Source: Gammaproteobacteria bacterium (lineage in GTDB: Bacteria > Pseudomonadota > Gammaproteobacteria > Pseudomonadales > Azotimanducaceae). Taken from it: a stretch of DNA of 64,000 nt. The position numbers were made by a program, and so were the translations under genes. Positions 28,362 through 36,736 of the stretch are shown here, piece by piece. The notes beneath the pieces are model-generated. The model was not told where the DNA came from. It saw only the letters and a program-made list of their open reading frames with translations, and made no database searches. The stretch is taken from assembly GCA_009841635.1 (NCBI GenBank), contig VXLJ01000010.1:1-64000 (forward strand), in the 5' to 3' direction. The first letter of the stretch is position 1. Every line of letters starts with the position of its first letter.

Positions 28362-29816
28362 TCATGCTGTATCAAGGTAGACGGCATACAAACGGATGTC
28401 TTCTGCTCGCAATCCTTGAAAATCAATTCGAACTCGAATCAAACTAGCTACGTCTTCGATTACCTCATGATCGTGCCATACGATAGGTTGCGCAAGACCA
28501 GAATTTTCCAGACCTCTGCATGCGGCCAATTCATACCCTGGGAGTGGTCGAAAGGCGTGATCTTGGATCTCAACCGCTAAGCGGTTATGTTCATTGAGGC
28601 CGTCCACGTTAAGCGAAAGTCGTGCTGCCTCACCACTCAATTCAATCAGCGCAGAAACAAAATGAGAGTTCGATGCTTGGTTGAGCGCCGACATACCTCC
28701 GTCTGCGACGGCGAAATAGCCAAGTCGATCGCGGGTCCAACTGCACACCCGCACGCCGTCGCTAGCTTCCTCAGGCCATGGCGCATACCAGAACAATGTT
28801 TCATCTGCGGTATTGGCGAAGCCTTGGCCTTGAATGAGCGCAGGGAAATTGAGCAGAAGCGACTCGCGGCGTTTCAAGCCCCAACTGTCTTCTGCTGCTG
28901 AAACCATAGGAAAATCAGGTATCGGTTCACGGTAGTGAAGCGCATCGTTGCTTACCGCAAAGCCAAGATCCATCGTCACCATGCGGCGGTCATTAGATGG
29001 GTGCCCTTCCCATTTGCCGTAAAACCCGATGATCACGTTGCCACGATTCCACAAGCCTGCACCTAAGTGCACTTGCGCACCTGTGTTTTTACCAACTGGT
29101 GAATCTATCTGAGCATTGCCTCTACGTAGTCCTAAGCACGTTGCCTCAGACCAGTGCTCAAAGTCATATGAAGCGCATGTCACGAGCTGCCTTGCGCCAG
29201 CTGGGTGCTTACCGCCCTGACCAGACAGGTAATAGCAGTTGTCTACTTTAGTACCACCTGCCATTTCGAGCCATCCACCTACTGGATTGTTAGGCGATTC
29301 ATGCCAGGCCAAGCCGTCATGACTGAATGCAACGCCAATATGACTAGCGTATTTGCGCGATGCGAACGCCATCTTGAACCGTTTGGTGGGGTCTGGTTCG
29401 TCCGGCTCGTGGAAGACAACGCACGCCGCGACATGCATGTCCTCACCCATGTCTACTAGGTTGTTCTGCGTACTGCCACCCCACTTAACCAGACCAAGGT
29501 GTGGTTTCTCCCATACTCGACCATCGTTGCTTTTAGCGAGGCAAACACGTTGGTGCCAATGCTCGTCGGGTCCTTGACCCAAATACCACATCCAAAACTC
29601 GCCATTGATTTCTAGCACGGTCCCGTAATAGGCAATCCATTGGCTGTCGTGAGCCCCTTGAGCGCCCAAGCGAACGGCCGGTTCATTACCGTGACCGCTT
29701 TGCTTGCCAATGAGCTTGAGCTTCAAACCATGTTGAAATGGGATGCTGAAGTCATCAAATGGGAAGAGCACGATAGAAGCCAGATGGTCGGCCGGCGCCC
29801 TGTTGTAGATCCGCAT
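28362..29816 (-). CDS. Predicted five-bladed beta-propeller glycoside-hydrolase-like protein
   Basis: A 484-residue cytoplasmic protein without signal peptide. The sequence has recurrent blade-like units with WY/WMWYLGQG, VCLAKSNDGRVWEKP, MAFASRKYASHIGVAFSHDGLAWHE, CASYDFEHWSEA and FAVSNDALHYREP, i.e. strand then S.DG..W motifs typical of GH32/43/62/68/130-type propellers. The last 100 residues form a beta-sandwich-like domain. I cannot identify a GH catalytic triad with confidence. It reads in the same direction as the sqd operon, with a 225-nt gap; that gap shows the sqd promoter and no other gene. Function unknown; carbohydrate binding or cleavage is a guess. Confidence 0.65.
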   Translation of the reverse strand: MRIYNRAPADHLASIVLFPFDDFSIPFQHGLKLKLIGKQSGHGNEPAVRLGAQGAHDSQWIAYYGTVLEINGEFWMWYLGQGPDEHWHQRVCLAKSNDGRVWEKPHLGLVKWGGSTQNNLVDMGEDMHVAACVVFHEPDEPDPTKRFKMAFASRKYASHIGVAFSHDGLAWHESPNNPVGGWLEMAGGTKVDNCYYLSGQGGKHPAGARQLVTCASYDFEHWSEATCLGLRRGNAQIDSPVGKNTGAQVHLGAGLWNRGNVIIGFYGKWEGHPSNDRRMVTMDLGFAVSNDALHYREPIPDFPMVSAAEDSWGLKRRESLLLNFPALIQGQGFANTADETLFWYAPWPEEASDGVRVCSWTRDRLGYFAVADGGMSALNQASNSHFVSALIELSGEAARLSLNVDGLNEHNRLAVEIQDHAFRPLPGYELAACRGLENSGLAQPIVWHDHEVIEDVASLIRVRIDFQGLRAEDIRLYAVYLDTA

Positions 29817-29885
29817 ATCACGTCCTTAAACCCCTTGTCTTCGACCTGCGAAATTTACGGTCGGAATGATCGATTTAAAGCCGAA

Positions 29886-30035
29886 TTACATGCGTTGTTG
29901 TAATCGTGGTGCGAAATCAGCGATGGATTCGAAATCGCGATCGTTGTGCAGCAGCAATACTCGATGGTCGATGGCAATCTGCGCGATGCAACAGTCTACT
30001 GCTAAACGTTTCGTTCGAACTGTGATACGTCTCAC
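29886..30035 (-). pseudogene. C-terminal remnant of a VapC-like PIN-domain toxin
   Basis: A 49-codon frame (GTG to TAA) encodes RITVRTKRLAVDCCIAQIAI and then LLLHNDRDFESIA. This matches the last third of VapC toxins, where the fourth PIN acidic residues lie in D-x-x-I and H-x-D-x-DF. The N-terminal two-thirds with the first catalytic Asp is absent, and no vapB antitoxin is visible upstream, so this is probably a decayed toxin. Its GTG overlaps the stop of the 74-residue gene as GTGA, so the fragment may still be translated. Confidence 0.6.
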
Positions 30036-30256
30036 ACCCCTAGATATTCGAGTGCTTTCAAGCCAGCGATGACGATGCCTGCGCCAATGAGACCGTGGTG
30101 AAGAAAGTACGCCTTGAGACTGTCGATATCGGATTTGGCTGCTAACTGATCGCCAGCATCCGCGAATACTGCGACGATCGCCTCGGCCTGCTCACGCGAA
30201 AGACCGGTCGCCTCAATATCTCGAACTGCCTTCGCGGTGTCAATTAGGTACTTCAT
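30032..30256 (-). CDS. Small DUF1640/CCDC90-like protein (74 aa)
   Basis: ATG start with AGGA 7 nt upstream. The protein has a helical N-terminus (TAKAVRDIEATGLSREQAEAIVAVFADA), a second helix (LAAKSDIDSLKAYFLHHG) and a hydrophobic C-terminal segment (LIGAGIVIAGLKALEYLG) able to span or touch a membrane. This layout, with the T-G-x-x-x-x-Q-A-E-A pattern followed by A-x-K-x-D-x-x-x-L, resembles DUF1640 proteins. Role unknown. Good ribosome-binding site and conserved pattern support it as real. Confidence 0.6.
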   Translation of the reverse strand: MKYLIDTAKAVRDIEATGLSREQAEAIVAVFADAGDQLAAKSDIDSLKAYFLHHGLIGAGIVIAGLKALEYLGV

Positions 30257-30583
30257 ACCTTAATCCTAAAACCATCGTTCGAGATGGCAATCTTGGGCGT
30301 AACCGTGTCGCGGGCCGCATATCTCGCTCTGGCTTCTTTGCTGCGCCTGGTATTCGTAGCGATCCAGCTGATCGACGCAACGTTGCGCAACGATCGAGGT
30401 GATATGAGTCCCTACAACTCACGGAAACTTAAAGCCGATACCCGTCGCTTTGAACTTGCTTTCTGCTCGGATCTATGCGGTCGAGTTTGACACATTGTGC
30501 GATCAGATCTTCTTTTTAGCGCTATTGAAACTGCACTTCAACGTGTTGTAGAACCTATGAAAATAATGTGAATATTGCGATTA
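30257..30583. other. Gap between the small DUF1640-like gene and ssrA: no gene seen
   Basis: Neither strand shows a frame with a plausible start and family-like content. On the minus strand a short open stretch runs in frame into the region of the DUF1640-like start (30257 to about 30415), reading R-S-K-E-A-R-A-R-Y-A-A and beyond, but has no clear start or homology and may be decayed sequence. The 3' end of ssrA is a frequent integration site for mobile DNA, yet I find no integrase and no duplicated ssrA end here. Confidence 0.5.
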
Positions 30584-30939
30584 TGGTGGAGGTGGCGGGA
30601 TTCGAACCCGCGTCCGTCGATTCGCTAACTCTGGCTCTACATGCTTAGCCGCGTCTATTGATTTAACTTAATCGCGAACCGTCGCGCAGGATGCGAAAAA
30701 GCGAGTACCTGAGGTTTTAGCGATTGAATCAGGCACAACCTCCAATCGCGATCCCTTTGAATGATTCCGGCCAGTCTACAAGGGCACTCGTCAGGCCGAA
30801 ACTAGCAGCCTTAAGCCGCTAGAGCGTAGTTGTCGTCGTTGGCAACTATAAAAAATCGCAGTGATTGATTTACGAGAGCCACTACCCTCTCGACATGCAC
30901 CTCGGTCTTTGATACCTCCGTCAAAGCCAAGTCACCCCC
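30584..30939 (-). ncRNA. ssrA: Transfer-messenger RNA (tmRNA)
   Basis: One-piece tmRNA of 356 nt. The 5' end GGGGGUG pairs with CACCUCC before the encoded CCA at 30586-30584. The T-arm GGGTTCGAATCCC is intact next to the acceptor. The tag frame lies at 30843-30811 and encodes ANDDNYALAA followed by TAA; this differs from the enterobacterial ANDENYALAA by one residue and ends in the ALAA degron read by ClpXP and related proteases. The resume codon is GCC. SmpB, the required partner, is encoded at 16731-17207. The upstream gap (30940-31147) presumably holds its promoter, but I see no confident -35/-10 pair. Confidence 0.97.
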
Positions 30940-31147
30940 AATAAATGTGTGTGCTTCTCCCTTACATTGCACCAAGTTCAATCTTAATGAAATCCGGACG
31001 CAATTGCTACTGTGGCTCAATATTTACCGATCCAAAATGCCAATACGAGAGCTACCATGGCAAGTCAACGATAGCGAATGAAACAGTCCAAAATGCCATG
31101 CAAATTTATAATTTTTCTTCATATCCGCGTCTCTAATTAGGTCAAAT

Positions 31148-31426
31148 TTGAGCGAAGCGCAACGTCAAACGCGCATCATCTATGAAGCATTTCGCGAAGT
31201 TGCTGCATCCAACAAGCAACTTATCCGACCAGGCGACGTGATTGATTTACTGCGTGAGCGCGACCATCCGCTTGGTATTTGGCATGTCAACGGTGAATTC
31301 GCTCGTTTGGCCGCGTTGAATTTGATCAGTTTGGATACCGAATCTGGGCAGTGGCGGCTTGAACCGGATCAAGACTTCGATAAAGTGGCAGCTGAGGTCA
31401 ACGGCAACTGGGAGAAATTAGCGTAA
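31148..31426 (+). CDS. Uncharacterised small protein, winged-helix-like (92 aa)
   Basis: TTG start with AGGT 7 nt upstream. The 92 residues are compact and soluble: helix (QTRIIYEAFREVAASN), helix with DVIDLLRERDHPLGIWHVNGEFARLAALNLI, then strand-like SLDTESGQWRLEP and a short tail. The order helix-helix-helix-hairpin suggests a winged helix, so nucleic-acid binding is possible. I do not recognise a family. It is divergent from ssrA and followed by a 480-nt gap. Codon use resembles neighbouring genes. Confidence 0.6.
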   Translation: MSEAQRQTRIIYEAFREVAASNKQLIRPGDVIDLLRERDHPLGIWHVNGEFARLAALNLISLDTESGQWRLEPDQDFDKVAAEVNGNWEKLA

Positions 31427-31906
31427 AGTCAATACCAATAACGTTACTTCGCGTCCTAATCTAGCAGCCTACTTATCGCTATAACGCCTAGCATCAGTCT
31501 CGCGGCTCATTAGTTCACAGCATACCGCCTCATTCAAGCTAACGAACCTATCGGCGAGCGCGCGCGCACGAACCGAATTCTGATGAATCGAGTGTCTCCT
31601 AAACACCGACTGTCAATACAAATCGACACCGCCAAGCACGACGCCTCGTAAGTCGGAGCTAAGCAACGCGCATAAAACCCGCGATGTAGTGCCTATGCGA
31701 CCTTGTAACCTATTGAAATATCAGTGTTTTTTCTGTTGAACCGTCGAAGTCAGGAGGCTATGGCGACGTGACGTTGGAATTGAGCGGTAACCCTTGCTAT
31801 CGCGACAATGTGGTTGTATAGAGATTTTCGTTGCTCAAGCAAAGTTAAATCAAGATTACCGAATCCTTGCAATGCCTACTAACGTAGTCTGACGTCAGAG
31901 GTCGAG
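31427..31906. other. 480-nt region without a recognisable gene
   Basis: The longest gene-free stretch in the window, between the 92-residue gene and ispA (convergent). All frames are interrupted by stops; no tRNA, terminator with a clear T tract, or repeat is visible. It may hold a small RNA or a decayed gene, but nothing supports a call. Confidence 0.5.
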
Positions 31907-32806
31907 CTATCGGAGTCTGTTTACGCAGCGTTCTGCAACCGCTGCCAACAGGGAGTTTCCTAACTCTATATCTTCTAAATCACTGAATGCGTTATGCAGT
32001 AGTGTTTGGGCATAGGTAGTTGCTTCTGCGCTGCCCAACAGGACCGGGAAGGTCGGCTTGTCGTGCCGCGCGTCCTGTCCGCTCGGTTTGCCTAGCTGTG
32101 CAGTCGATTCCGTCGTGTCAAGAAGATCGTCTACAACTTGAAAAGCCTCGCCTAATTTACGGCTAAATCTCTCAAGCACTTCTCGTTCGCCTGTGTCGCC
32201 ATCAGGCCTTGCAATGAGTCGCCCAATTTCGATCGCGGCAACGAAGAATTCCCCTGTTTTAGCCGCATGCAATCGGCGTAACGATTCAATCGTTAGTGCG
32301 TCCGCTTGGGATGTTTCAATATCCCATGCTTGACCACCAACCATGCCACGCCAACCGGACGCGTGAGCTAGGGTCTGGCTAATGGCTAGACGTTGATTGC
32401 TCGTGAGTTCGGGACAGTCCAGCACTAAACTGAAGGCAAGCGGTTGCAACGCGTCACCGACTAAAGTCGCCAAGGCAGGACCAAACACGGCATGGCAGCT
32501 CGGTTTGCCGCGACGTAATGCAGCATCGTCCATAACTGGAAGATCATCGTGCACCAACGAATAAGCATGAAGGCACTCTAGCGCGCACGCTGCATCGAGG
32601 GCTCTTGTGTAATCGCCTGACAACGAACTTGCGGTTGCGCAAACCAATGTGCCACGCAAACGTTTGCCACCACCGAGCGTGGCATAGCGCATGGCATCTA
32701 CTAATTCCTGCGAGTGCTCCGACTTCGTCGGCAACAAATACTCAAGCCGTTCTTCAATCGCAGCAATAATCGCCGTGAGCTGCTCTTCATGATCTAGCTG
32801 AGCCAT
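31907..32806 (-). CDS. ispA: Farnesyl (polyprenyl) diphosphate synthase
   Basis: Head-to-tail prenyltransferase that condenses isopentenyl diphosphate with allylic diphosphates, giving farnesyl diphosphate for quinones and undecaprenyl carriers. It has 299 residues. First Asp-rich motif DDLPVMD at 87-93 and second motif DDLLD near 225; GGGKRLRG (45-52) binds diphosphate. The first motif continues DAALRRG where E. coli IspA has DDDLRRG, but the DDxxxxD metal ligands are kept. It pairs with xseB, as in other gammas (xseB-ispA-dxs); dxs is not downstream. Confidence 0.95.
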   Translation of the reverse strand: MAQLDHEEQLTAIIAAIEERLEYLLPTKSEHSQELVDAMRYATLGGGKRLRGTLVCATASSLSGDYTRALDAACALECLHAYSLVHDDLPVMDDAALRRGKPSCHAVFGPALATLVGDALQPLAFSLVLDCPELTSNQRLAISQTLAHASGWRGMVGGQAWDIETSQADALTIESLRRLHAAKTGEFFVAAIEIGRLIARPDGDTGEREVLERFSRKLGEAFQVVDDLLDTTESTAQLGKPSGQDARHDKPTFPVLLGSAEATTYAQTLLHNAFSDLEDIELGNSLLAAVAERCVNRLR

Positions 32807-32871
32807 GCTCTAAAGAGCTCTGATCCTATGGGCTCAATATCATCGTGTTCGCTTGACTAAAGATAGACGAG

Positions 32872-33084
32872 CTACTCGTTGCCCGCCTCGTCAGTGCCAG
32901 TTAGCTGAATTACCCTCAATTGCGCCTCTTTAAGCATCTTCTTGCATTGATCCGCTAAAGACATGCCTTGTTCAAACGCGGCAAGCTGTGCCGCCAACGG
33001 CAATTCACCACCCTCTAAATCGCCGACAACCTTTTCTAAAGCCGCGAGGGTACTTTCAAAATCTGGTTCCTCTTGATCACTCAA
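32872..33084 (-). CDS. xseB: Exodeoxyribonuclease VII small subunit
   Basis: Small helical subunit that decorates XseA to form exonuclease VII. The 70 residues match the family: FESTLAALEKVVGDLEGGELPLAAQLAAFEQGMSLADQCKKMLKEAQ covers the two helices (in sequence 9-55). The start codon is TTG (33084). XseA is encoded elsewhere. The next gene downstream is ispA after a 65-nt gap. Confidence 0.94.
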   Translation of the reverse strand: MSDQEEPDFESTLAALEKVVGDLEGGELPLAAQLAAFEQGMSLADQCKKMLKEAQLRVIQLTGTDEAGNE

Positions 33085-33135
33085 AGTTACGTATGCCTAA
33101 ATTCATTCACAAAGGCACGATTTTAGAAACGATCC

Positions 33136-34806
33136 TCAATCTGTGGTGATTTCAAGAATCTTGAAACTCGTATGAACGCGATTAAATTCATCGGTCGCGC
33201 GTACCTGCAGCCTATAGGTGCCGGCGCCTAAAGCAGGCAGCCGACCTTTCCATAGATGCTGCGACGGATAGAGCGTTACCCAGGACTTCATTTCGGCAGA
33301 GAAGCGGTTTTGTAGTTCCTGCACCGCAGGTGCGGGGCCTGGTGTTCGCACCAGTTCGATATCGTCACCTCCGTCGACGCGCATCGATACCGTGGATTTC
33401 GGCCCACCGTCATATAAATTGATAATGACCCACGTGCTCGCACTCTGCGATTCCGTCATACGGCCGTCGAACAATTCCCCATGGCGAAAATCGCGCAAGC
33501 CATTAGGGTTGTCCCCATGAAATGCCGAATCGAATGAGATCCGCATTTGGTGAGTTGCGGGTGCACCCGCAGCTTGGTAGCGAACCCTAGGCTCTGTACC
33601 ATCGATTTCAAGCACGTGATACCCATTAGGGGTGCCATCACTTTGTACCGATGTCGGGATGCCTCGTTCATCGAACGGGCCACTCCACCAACTACCCGAA
33701 ACCGTCGACAAGATATGGTGGTGAAATCGACCATCTTCTGCCATAACGCCGGCTTCGTCAAGATAGACATGCTCGCCTGAATGCATGTGACCCGCGACTG
33801 AATAAACGTGCGGATGGTCAGTGAGTAGACCCAACAGTTCGCCACCATTTTGGGTATGTATGCCATTCGCCGGACCTGATGCGCTCATCAAAGGAATATG
33901 CATCGCTAGGAATACCAGCTTGTCCTTCGGTATATGAGCAACCTCATTGCGCAACCAGCCCATCTGACGATCGTCAAGTCGACCGACATAAGTGCCCCTC
34001 CCACTGGGGTTCTCCGGGGTAGGCTCCACACTGCCTTGGTATACCACATTGTCCAATACGATAAATACAACTTCGCCATATTCAAACGAGTAATAACGGG
34101 GTCCGTAAACCCGGATGAATGTTGCCAATGAATCTTCATCCGAGTCGACATCAAAGTTGAGTTCATGATTCCCGGGCACGTTGAACCAAGGTATCCCAAC
34201 TTGTGCTACGATGCGGTTGTAACGATTAAAAAACGACAGATCGTCAAACAATATATCCCCTAGCGTCATACCGAACTTGGCCTTCGTGCCTATCACTTCG
34301 GAAACAACGTCATCGCGAATGTAGCCCAGCTCCACTTCAGTTTGTGGTTGCGGGTCGGCGAACAAAATGGCTTCGAATTGACTTAACTCACCATTCGCAA
34401 GCAATGGAAAGTTGATCGTCTCAGGTAACGGCCCGGTCGGCGCGATGCCTGGATAACGTAAATTGGGCGGCGACCCTGTGGGTTTATGTATGTAAAAAAA
34501 CTGTGGGAGCTGGCTAGCGTTCACAGGTAATCCGTACCCTGGTGGTTTCACGACGAAGAGCACTGTATCGCCTTCAACAGGGAGCTCGTACCGCCCCGCG
34601 GCGTCCGTTAGAACAATGTCGAGTCCATTGGACACTCGCACACCGGGCACGGGCGCTTCACCAGCATCTAGGTTGCCATTTTCATTTTCGTCGTGAAAGA
34701 CGGTGCCTCGCGCCGTAGCCGCATGTAGCGGTGTCGCTAACAACAGCAAACCCGCTAAGGCAAGCAACCTACGAAACAAGGGGTTTTCGAAACAACAGTG
34801 GATCAT
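33136..34806 (-). CDS. Secreted calcineurin-like metallophosphoesterase
   Basis: A 556-residue exported protein with an N-terminal signal peptide (hydrophobic LLALAGLLLLATPLHA, about 14-29). Next is a MetallophosN/SdrD-B-like beta domain (about 32-120) with the calcium-loop-like DENENGNLDAGE. The phosphoesterase domain (about 145-395) has metal ligands in FADPQPQ, GDILFDD, GNHE, MHIP and GHMHSGEH. A MetallophosC-like domain ends the protein (about 400-556). Likely periplasmic or surface phosphate-ester hydrolysis; the substrate is unknown. Monocistronic between pgpA and xseB; no Pho box was seen upstream. Confidence 0.85.
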   Translation of the reverse strand: MIHCCFENPLFRRLLALAGLLLLATPLHAATARGTVFHDENENGNLDAGEAPVPGVRVSNGLDIVLTDAAGRYELPVEGDTVLFVVKPPGYGLPVNASQLPQFFYIHKPTGSPPNLRYPGIAPTGPLPETINFPLLANGELSQFEAILFADPQPQTEVELGYIRDDVVSEVIGTKAKFGMTLGDILFDDLSFFNRYNRIVAQVGIPWFNVPGNHELNFDVDSDEDSLATFIRVYGPRYYSFEYGEVVFIVLDNVVYQGSVEPTPENPSGRGTYVGRLDDRQMGWLRNEVAHIPKDKLVFLAMHIPLMSASGPANGIHTQNGGELLGLLTDHPHVYSVAGHMHSGEHVYLDEAGVMAEDGRFHHHILSTVSGSWWSGPFDERGIPTSVQSDGTPNGYHVLEIDGTEPRVRYQAAGAPATHQMRISFDSAFHGDNPNGLRDFRHGELFDGRMTESQSASTWVIINLYDGGPKSTVSMRVDGGDDIELVRTPGPAPAVQELQNRFSAEMKSWVTLYPSQHLWKGRLPALGAGTYRLQVRATDEFNRVHTSFKILEITTD

Positions 34807-34862
34807 GACGTACTACATTGGTTTAAAGAGAAATGGTTGGTTGAGCTCCGCTATAGGTGGAG

Positions 34863-35363
34863 TTAAGGTGGTTGGCCGCCGAGACCAAACCAGTACACAC
34901 TAATGTGGATAACTGCAGTCACGAGCGCACCAGCGACAAGATCGTCCGCTAGCACACCGAGCGGCCCTTTGAACCTGCGTTCGGCCCAGCCTACTGGGTC
35001 TGGTTTATAGATGTCTAGCACCCGAAACGCAACGAATGCAAAGAGCACTATGTACCAGGTCTTCGGCGCAGCGATTAAGGCCGCCCACTGCCCTAGTATC
35101 TCGTCAATCGTGATCGCCGAGTCGTCTTCAACCCCGACTTTTTGTTGCGTTACGTGAATAACGTAATAAGCAAGCGGAAGCGCTGCAATGATGATGCCGG
35201 ATTGGTAAAACCCACGTAGTTCACTCAACCAGAAAAACCATACGGCGACAGCAAACAGTGACGCCACCGTGCCTGGCATTAGCTTGGCGAAACCAAGACC
35301 AAACCCTGTCGCAAGTAGCACGCGGAAATCTCGCACATCGTGCCAGCCAAGCTTGTTCTGCAT
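34863..35363 (-). CDS. pgpA: Phosphatidylglycerophosphatase A
   Basis: Inner-membrane lipid phosphatase that makes phosphatidylglycerol from its phosphate. The 166 residues carry the family pattern ATGFGLGFAKLMPGT near 18-32, DDSAITIDEILGQW, and FRVLDIYKPDPVGWAERR followed by GVLADDLVAG. Three to four hydrophobic segments are visible. It begins 5 nt after the thiL stop, keeping the common thiL-pgpA pair. Confidence 0.95.
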   Translation of the reverse strand: MQNKLGWHDVRDFRVLLATGFGLGFAKLMPGTVASLFAVAVWFFWLSELRGFYQSGIIIAALPLAYYVIHVTQQKVGVEDDSAITIDEILGQWAALIAAPKTWYIVLFAFVAFRVLDIYKPDPVGWAERRFKGPLGVLADDLVAGALVTAVIHISVYWFGLGGQPP

Positions 35364-35367
35364 CGAC

Positions 35368-36327
35368 TTAGGTCGCGGAAGAAAAGTGGTCGTAACCTGA
35401 GGCTACATGGATCCGCTTGCCATCCAGCTGATATTCAATCGTCGGTTCAGCGACGACATTACCAAGCACCACCACCGGGGTTTGCGTGTCACTCGCACAC
35501 TTGAGAATCGCTTGACGAGCACTCGAGGACGCTGTAAAGAGCAATTCATAACTGTCGTCTGGTCCTGCTACGTGGCTAGGTTGCAACCCTGCCCATACTG
35601 GCAAGCGCCCTAAATCTATTTCTGCACCGTATCCGCTCGCCCGCGATAGGTGATGCAATTCAGAATCTAACCCGTCGCTGATATCAATCGCAGCGTGCGC
35701 CAGCTCGCGTATGCTGGTGCCAAACAACACGCGAGGATGCGGCAAGAAATATCGGGCTTGTGCACACCGATCTCGATGAGGCAATAACTCCTCTACATCC
35801 GAGTCTGTACAACATGGATTGGCTAGAAACACGGTCGTGGCACCCAAGGTGCCGGTCACCCAGATGTCGTCGCCAAGCTGCATACCACTACGCAGTAGCG
35901 CCTGTCCGGTCGCAATAGTGCCGTGTACCGTTACAGTGATATTTAGTGGGCCACGAGCGAGATTGCCGCCGGCAATTTGAATATCAAATTCTGTCGCCGC
36001 TACCGCAAAGCCATGCGCCAGTCGCTCCATCCAAGGTGGGTCCAGCGTGGGCATCGTGACTGCTATGGTCATAGCCAACGGTTTCGCACCCATCGCGGTC
36101 AAATCTGAAACACTCACCGCTATCGCACGGAAGCCAATCAAATCCGCGGCTGATTCAGCTGGAAAGTGCACATCTGGCACCAACGTGTCGGTGCTTACCA
36201 CGAGTTGCTCGCCAACCGGCAGGTCGAGCACAGCGGCATCGTCGCCGGGCCCGACCACCACGCCCTGACCAGAAGTTAAGGAACCAAACGATTGAATCAG
36301 CCGATCTATTAGCTCAAATTCATTCAT
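35368..36327 (-). CDS. thiL: Thiamine-monophosphate kinase
   Basis: Phosphorylates thiamine monophosphate to the active diphosphate. The ATG at 36327 (MNEFELIDRL) is the family start and overlaps the nusB stop by 8 nt, giving 319 residues; a start 21 codons upstream lies inside nusB and adds an unrelated leader. PurM-like motifs: GPGDDAAVLD, VSTDTLVPDVHF, AVSVSDLTAMGAKP and DISDGLDSELHHL. It sits in ribD-nusB-thiL-pgpA. Confidence 0.95.
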   Translation of the reverse strand: MNEFELIDRLIQSFGSLTSGQGVVVGPGDDAAVLDLPVGEQLVVSTDTLVPDVHFPAESAADLIGFRAIAVSVSDLTAMGAKPLAMTIAVTMPTLDPPWMERLAHGFAVAATEFDIQIAGGNLARGPLNITVTVHGTIATGQALLRSGMQLGDDIWVTGTLGATTVFLANPCCTDSDVEELLPHRDRCAQARYFLPHPRVLFGTSIRELAHAAIDISDGLDSELHHLSRASGYGAEIDLGRLPVWAGLQPSHVAGPDDSYELLFTASSSARQAILKCASDTQTPVVVLGNVVAEPTIEYQLDGKRIHVASGYDHFSSAT

Positions 36328-36730
36328 GACGGACCGCGTTCGCGACTTGATCGAGAATGCCGTTGACGAAGCGAAAACTGTTCTCAGCACCGAAATCCTT
36401 CGCGATTTCGATCCATTCGTTGATCGCGACAGCGCGTGGTACAGACGTTTGGGTCAATTCGTAGGTAGCGATACGCAATATGGCACGCTCGGCATGACCT
36501 AACTCGTCTAAATCACGACTATTCAAATACGGCGAAAACACCGCATCCAGTTCGGCCAATTGCCCGGCCATTTGCTCCAGTCGTTGGTTAAAGCGCTTTT
36601 CATCGACATCTTGAAGCAGACCAGCGTCACGCATAAAGACTTTCGTCGCTGCCAGTTCTATTTCGCCGACGCTAGCGGGCATCAGTGCTTGTAACAGGGC
36701 TACGCGTGTGTTCCGCGTTCTTCCTTGCAT
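36320..36730 (-). CDS. nusB: Transcription antitermination factor NusB
   Basis: RNA-binding helical protein that joins NusE in rRNA antitermination complexes. It has 136 residues with the N-terminal Arg-rich RTRNTRVALLQAL and C-terminal signature INEWIEIAKDFGAENSFRFVNGILD. It lies 6 nt after ribD; in most gammas ribE, ribBA and ribH lie between these two genes but are absent here. Confidence 0.95.
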   Translation of the reverse strand: MQGRTRNTRVALLQALMPASVGEIELAATKVFMRDAGLLQDVDEKRFNQRLEQMAGQLAELDAVFSPYLNSRDLDELGHAERAILRIATYELTQTSVPRAVAINEWIEIAKDFGAENSFRFVNGILDQVANAVRHE

Positions 36731-36736
36731 ATGGAC

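Noticed and set aside
30257-30583. Mobile element integrated at the ssrA 3' end
   Set aside because: No integrase, no duplicated ssrA terminus and no composition shift were found, although the decayed toxin nearby made it worth checking.
30811-31020. 69-codon minus-strand frame across the tmRNA 5' half
   Set aside because: It only exists because the tmRNA tag frame is open upstream. The true coding part is the ten-codon tag at 30811-30843; the rest is structured RNA and promoter.
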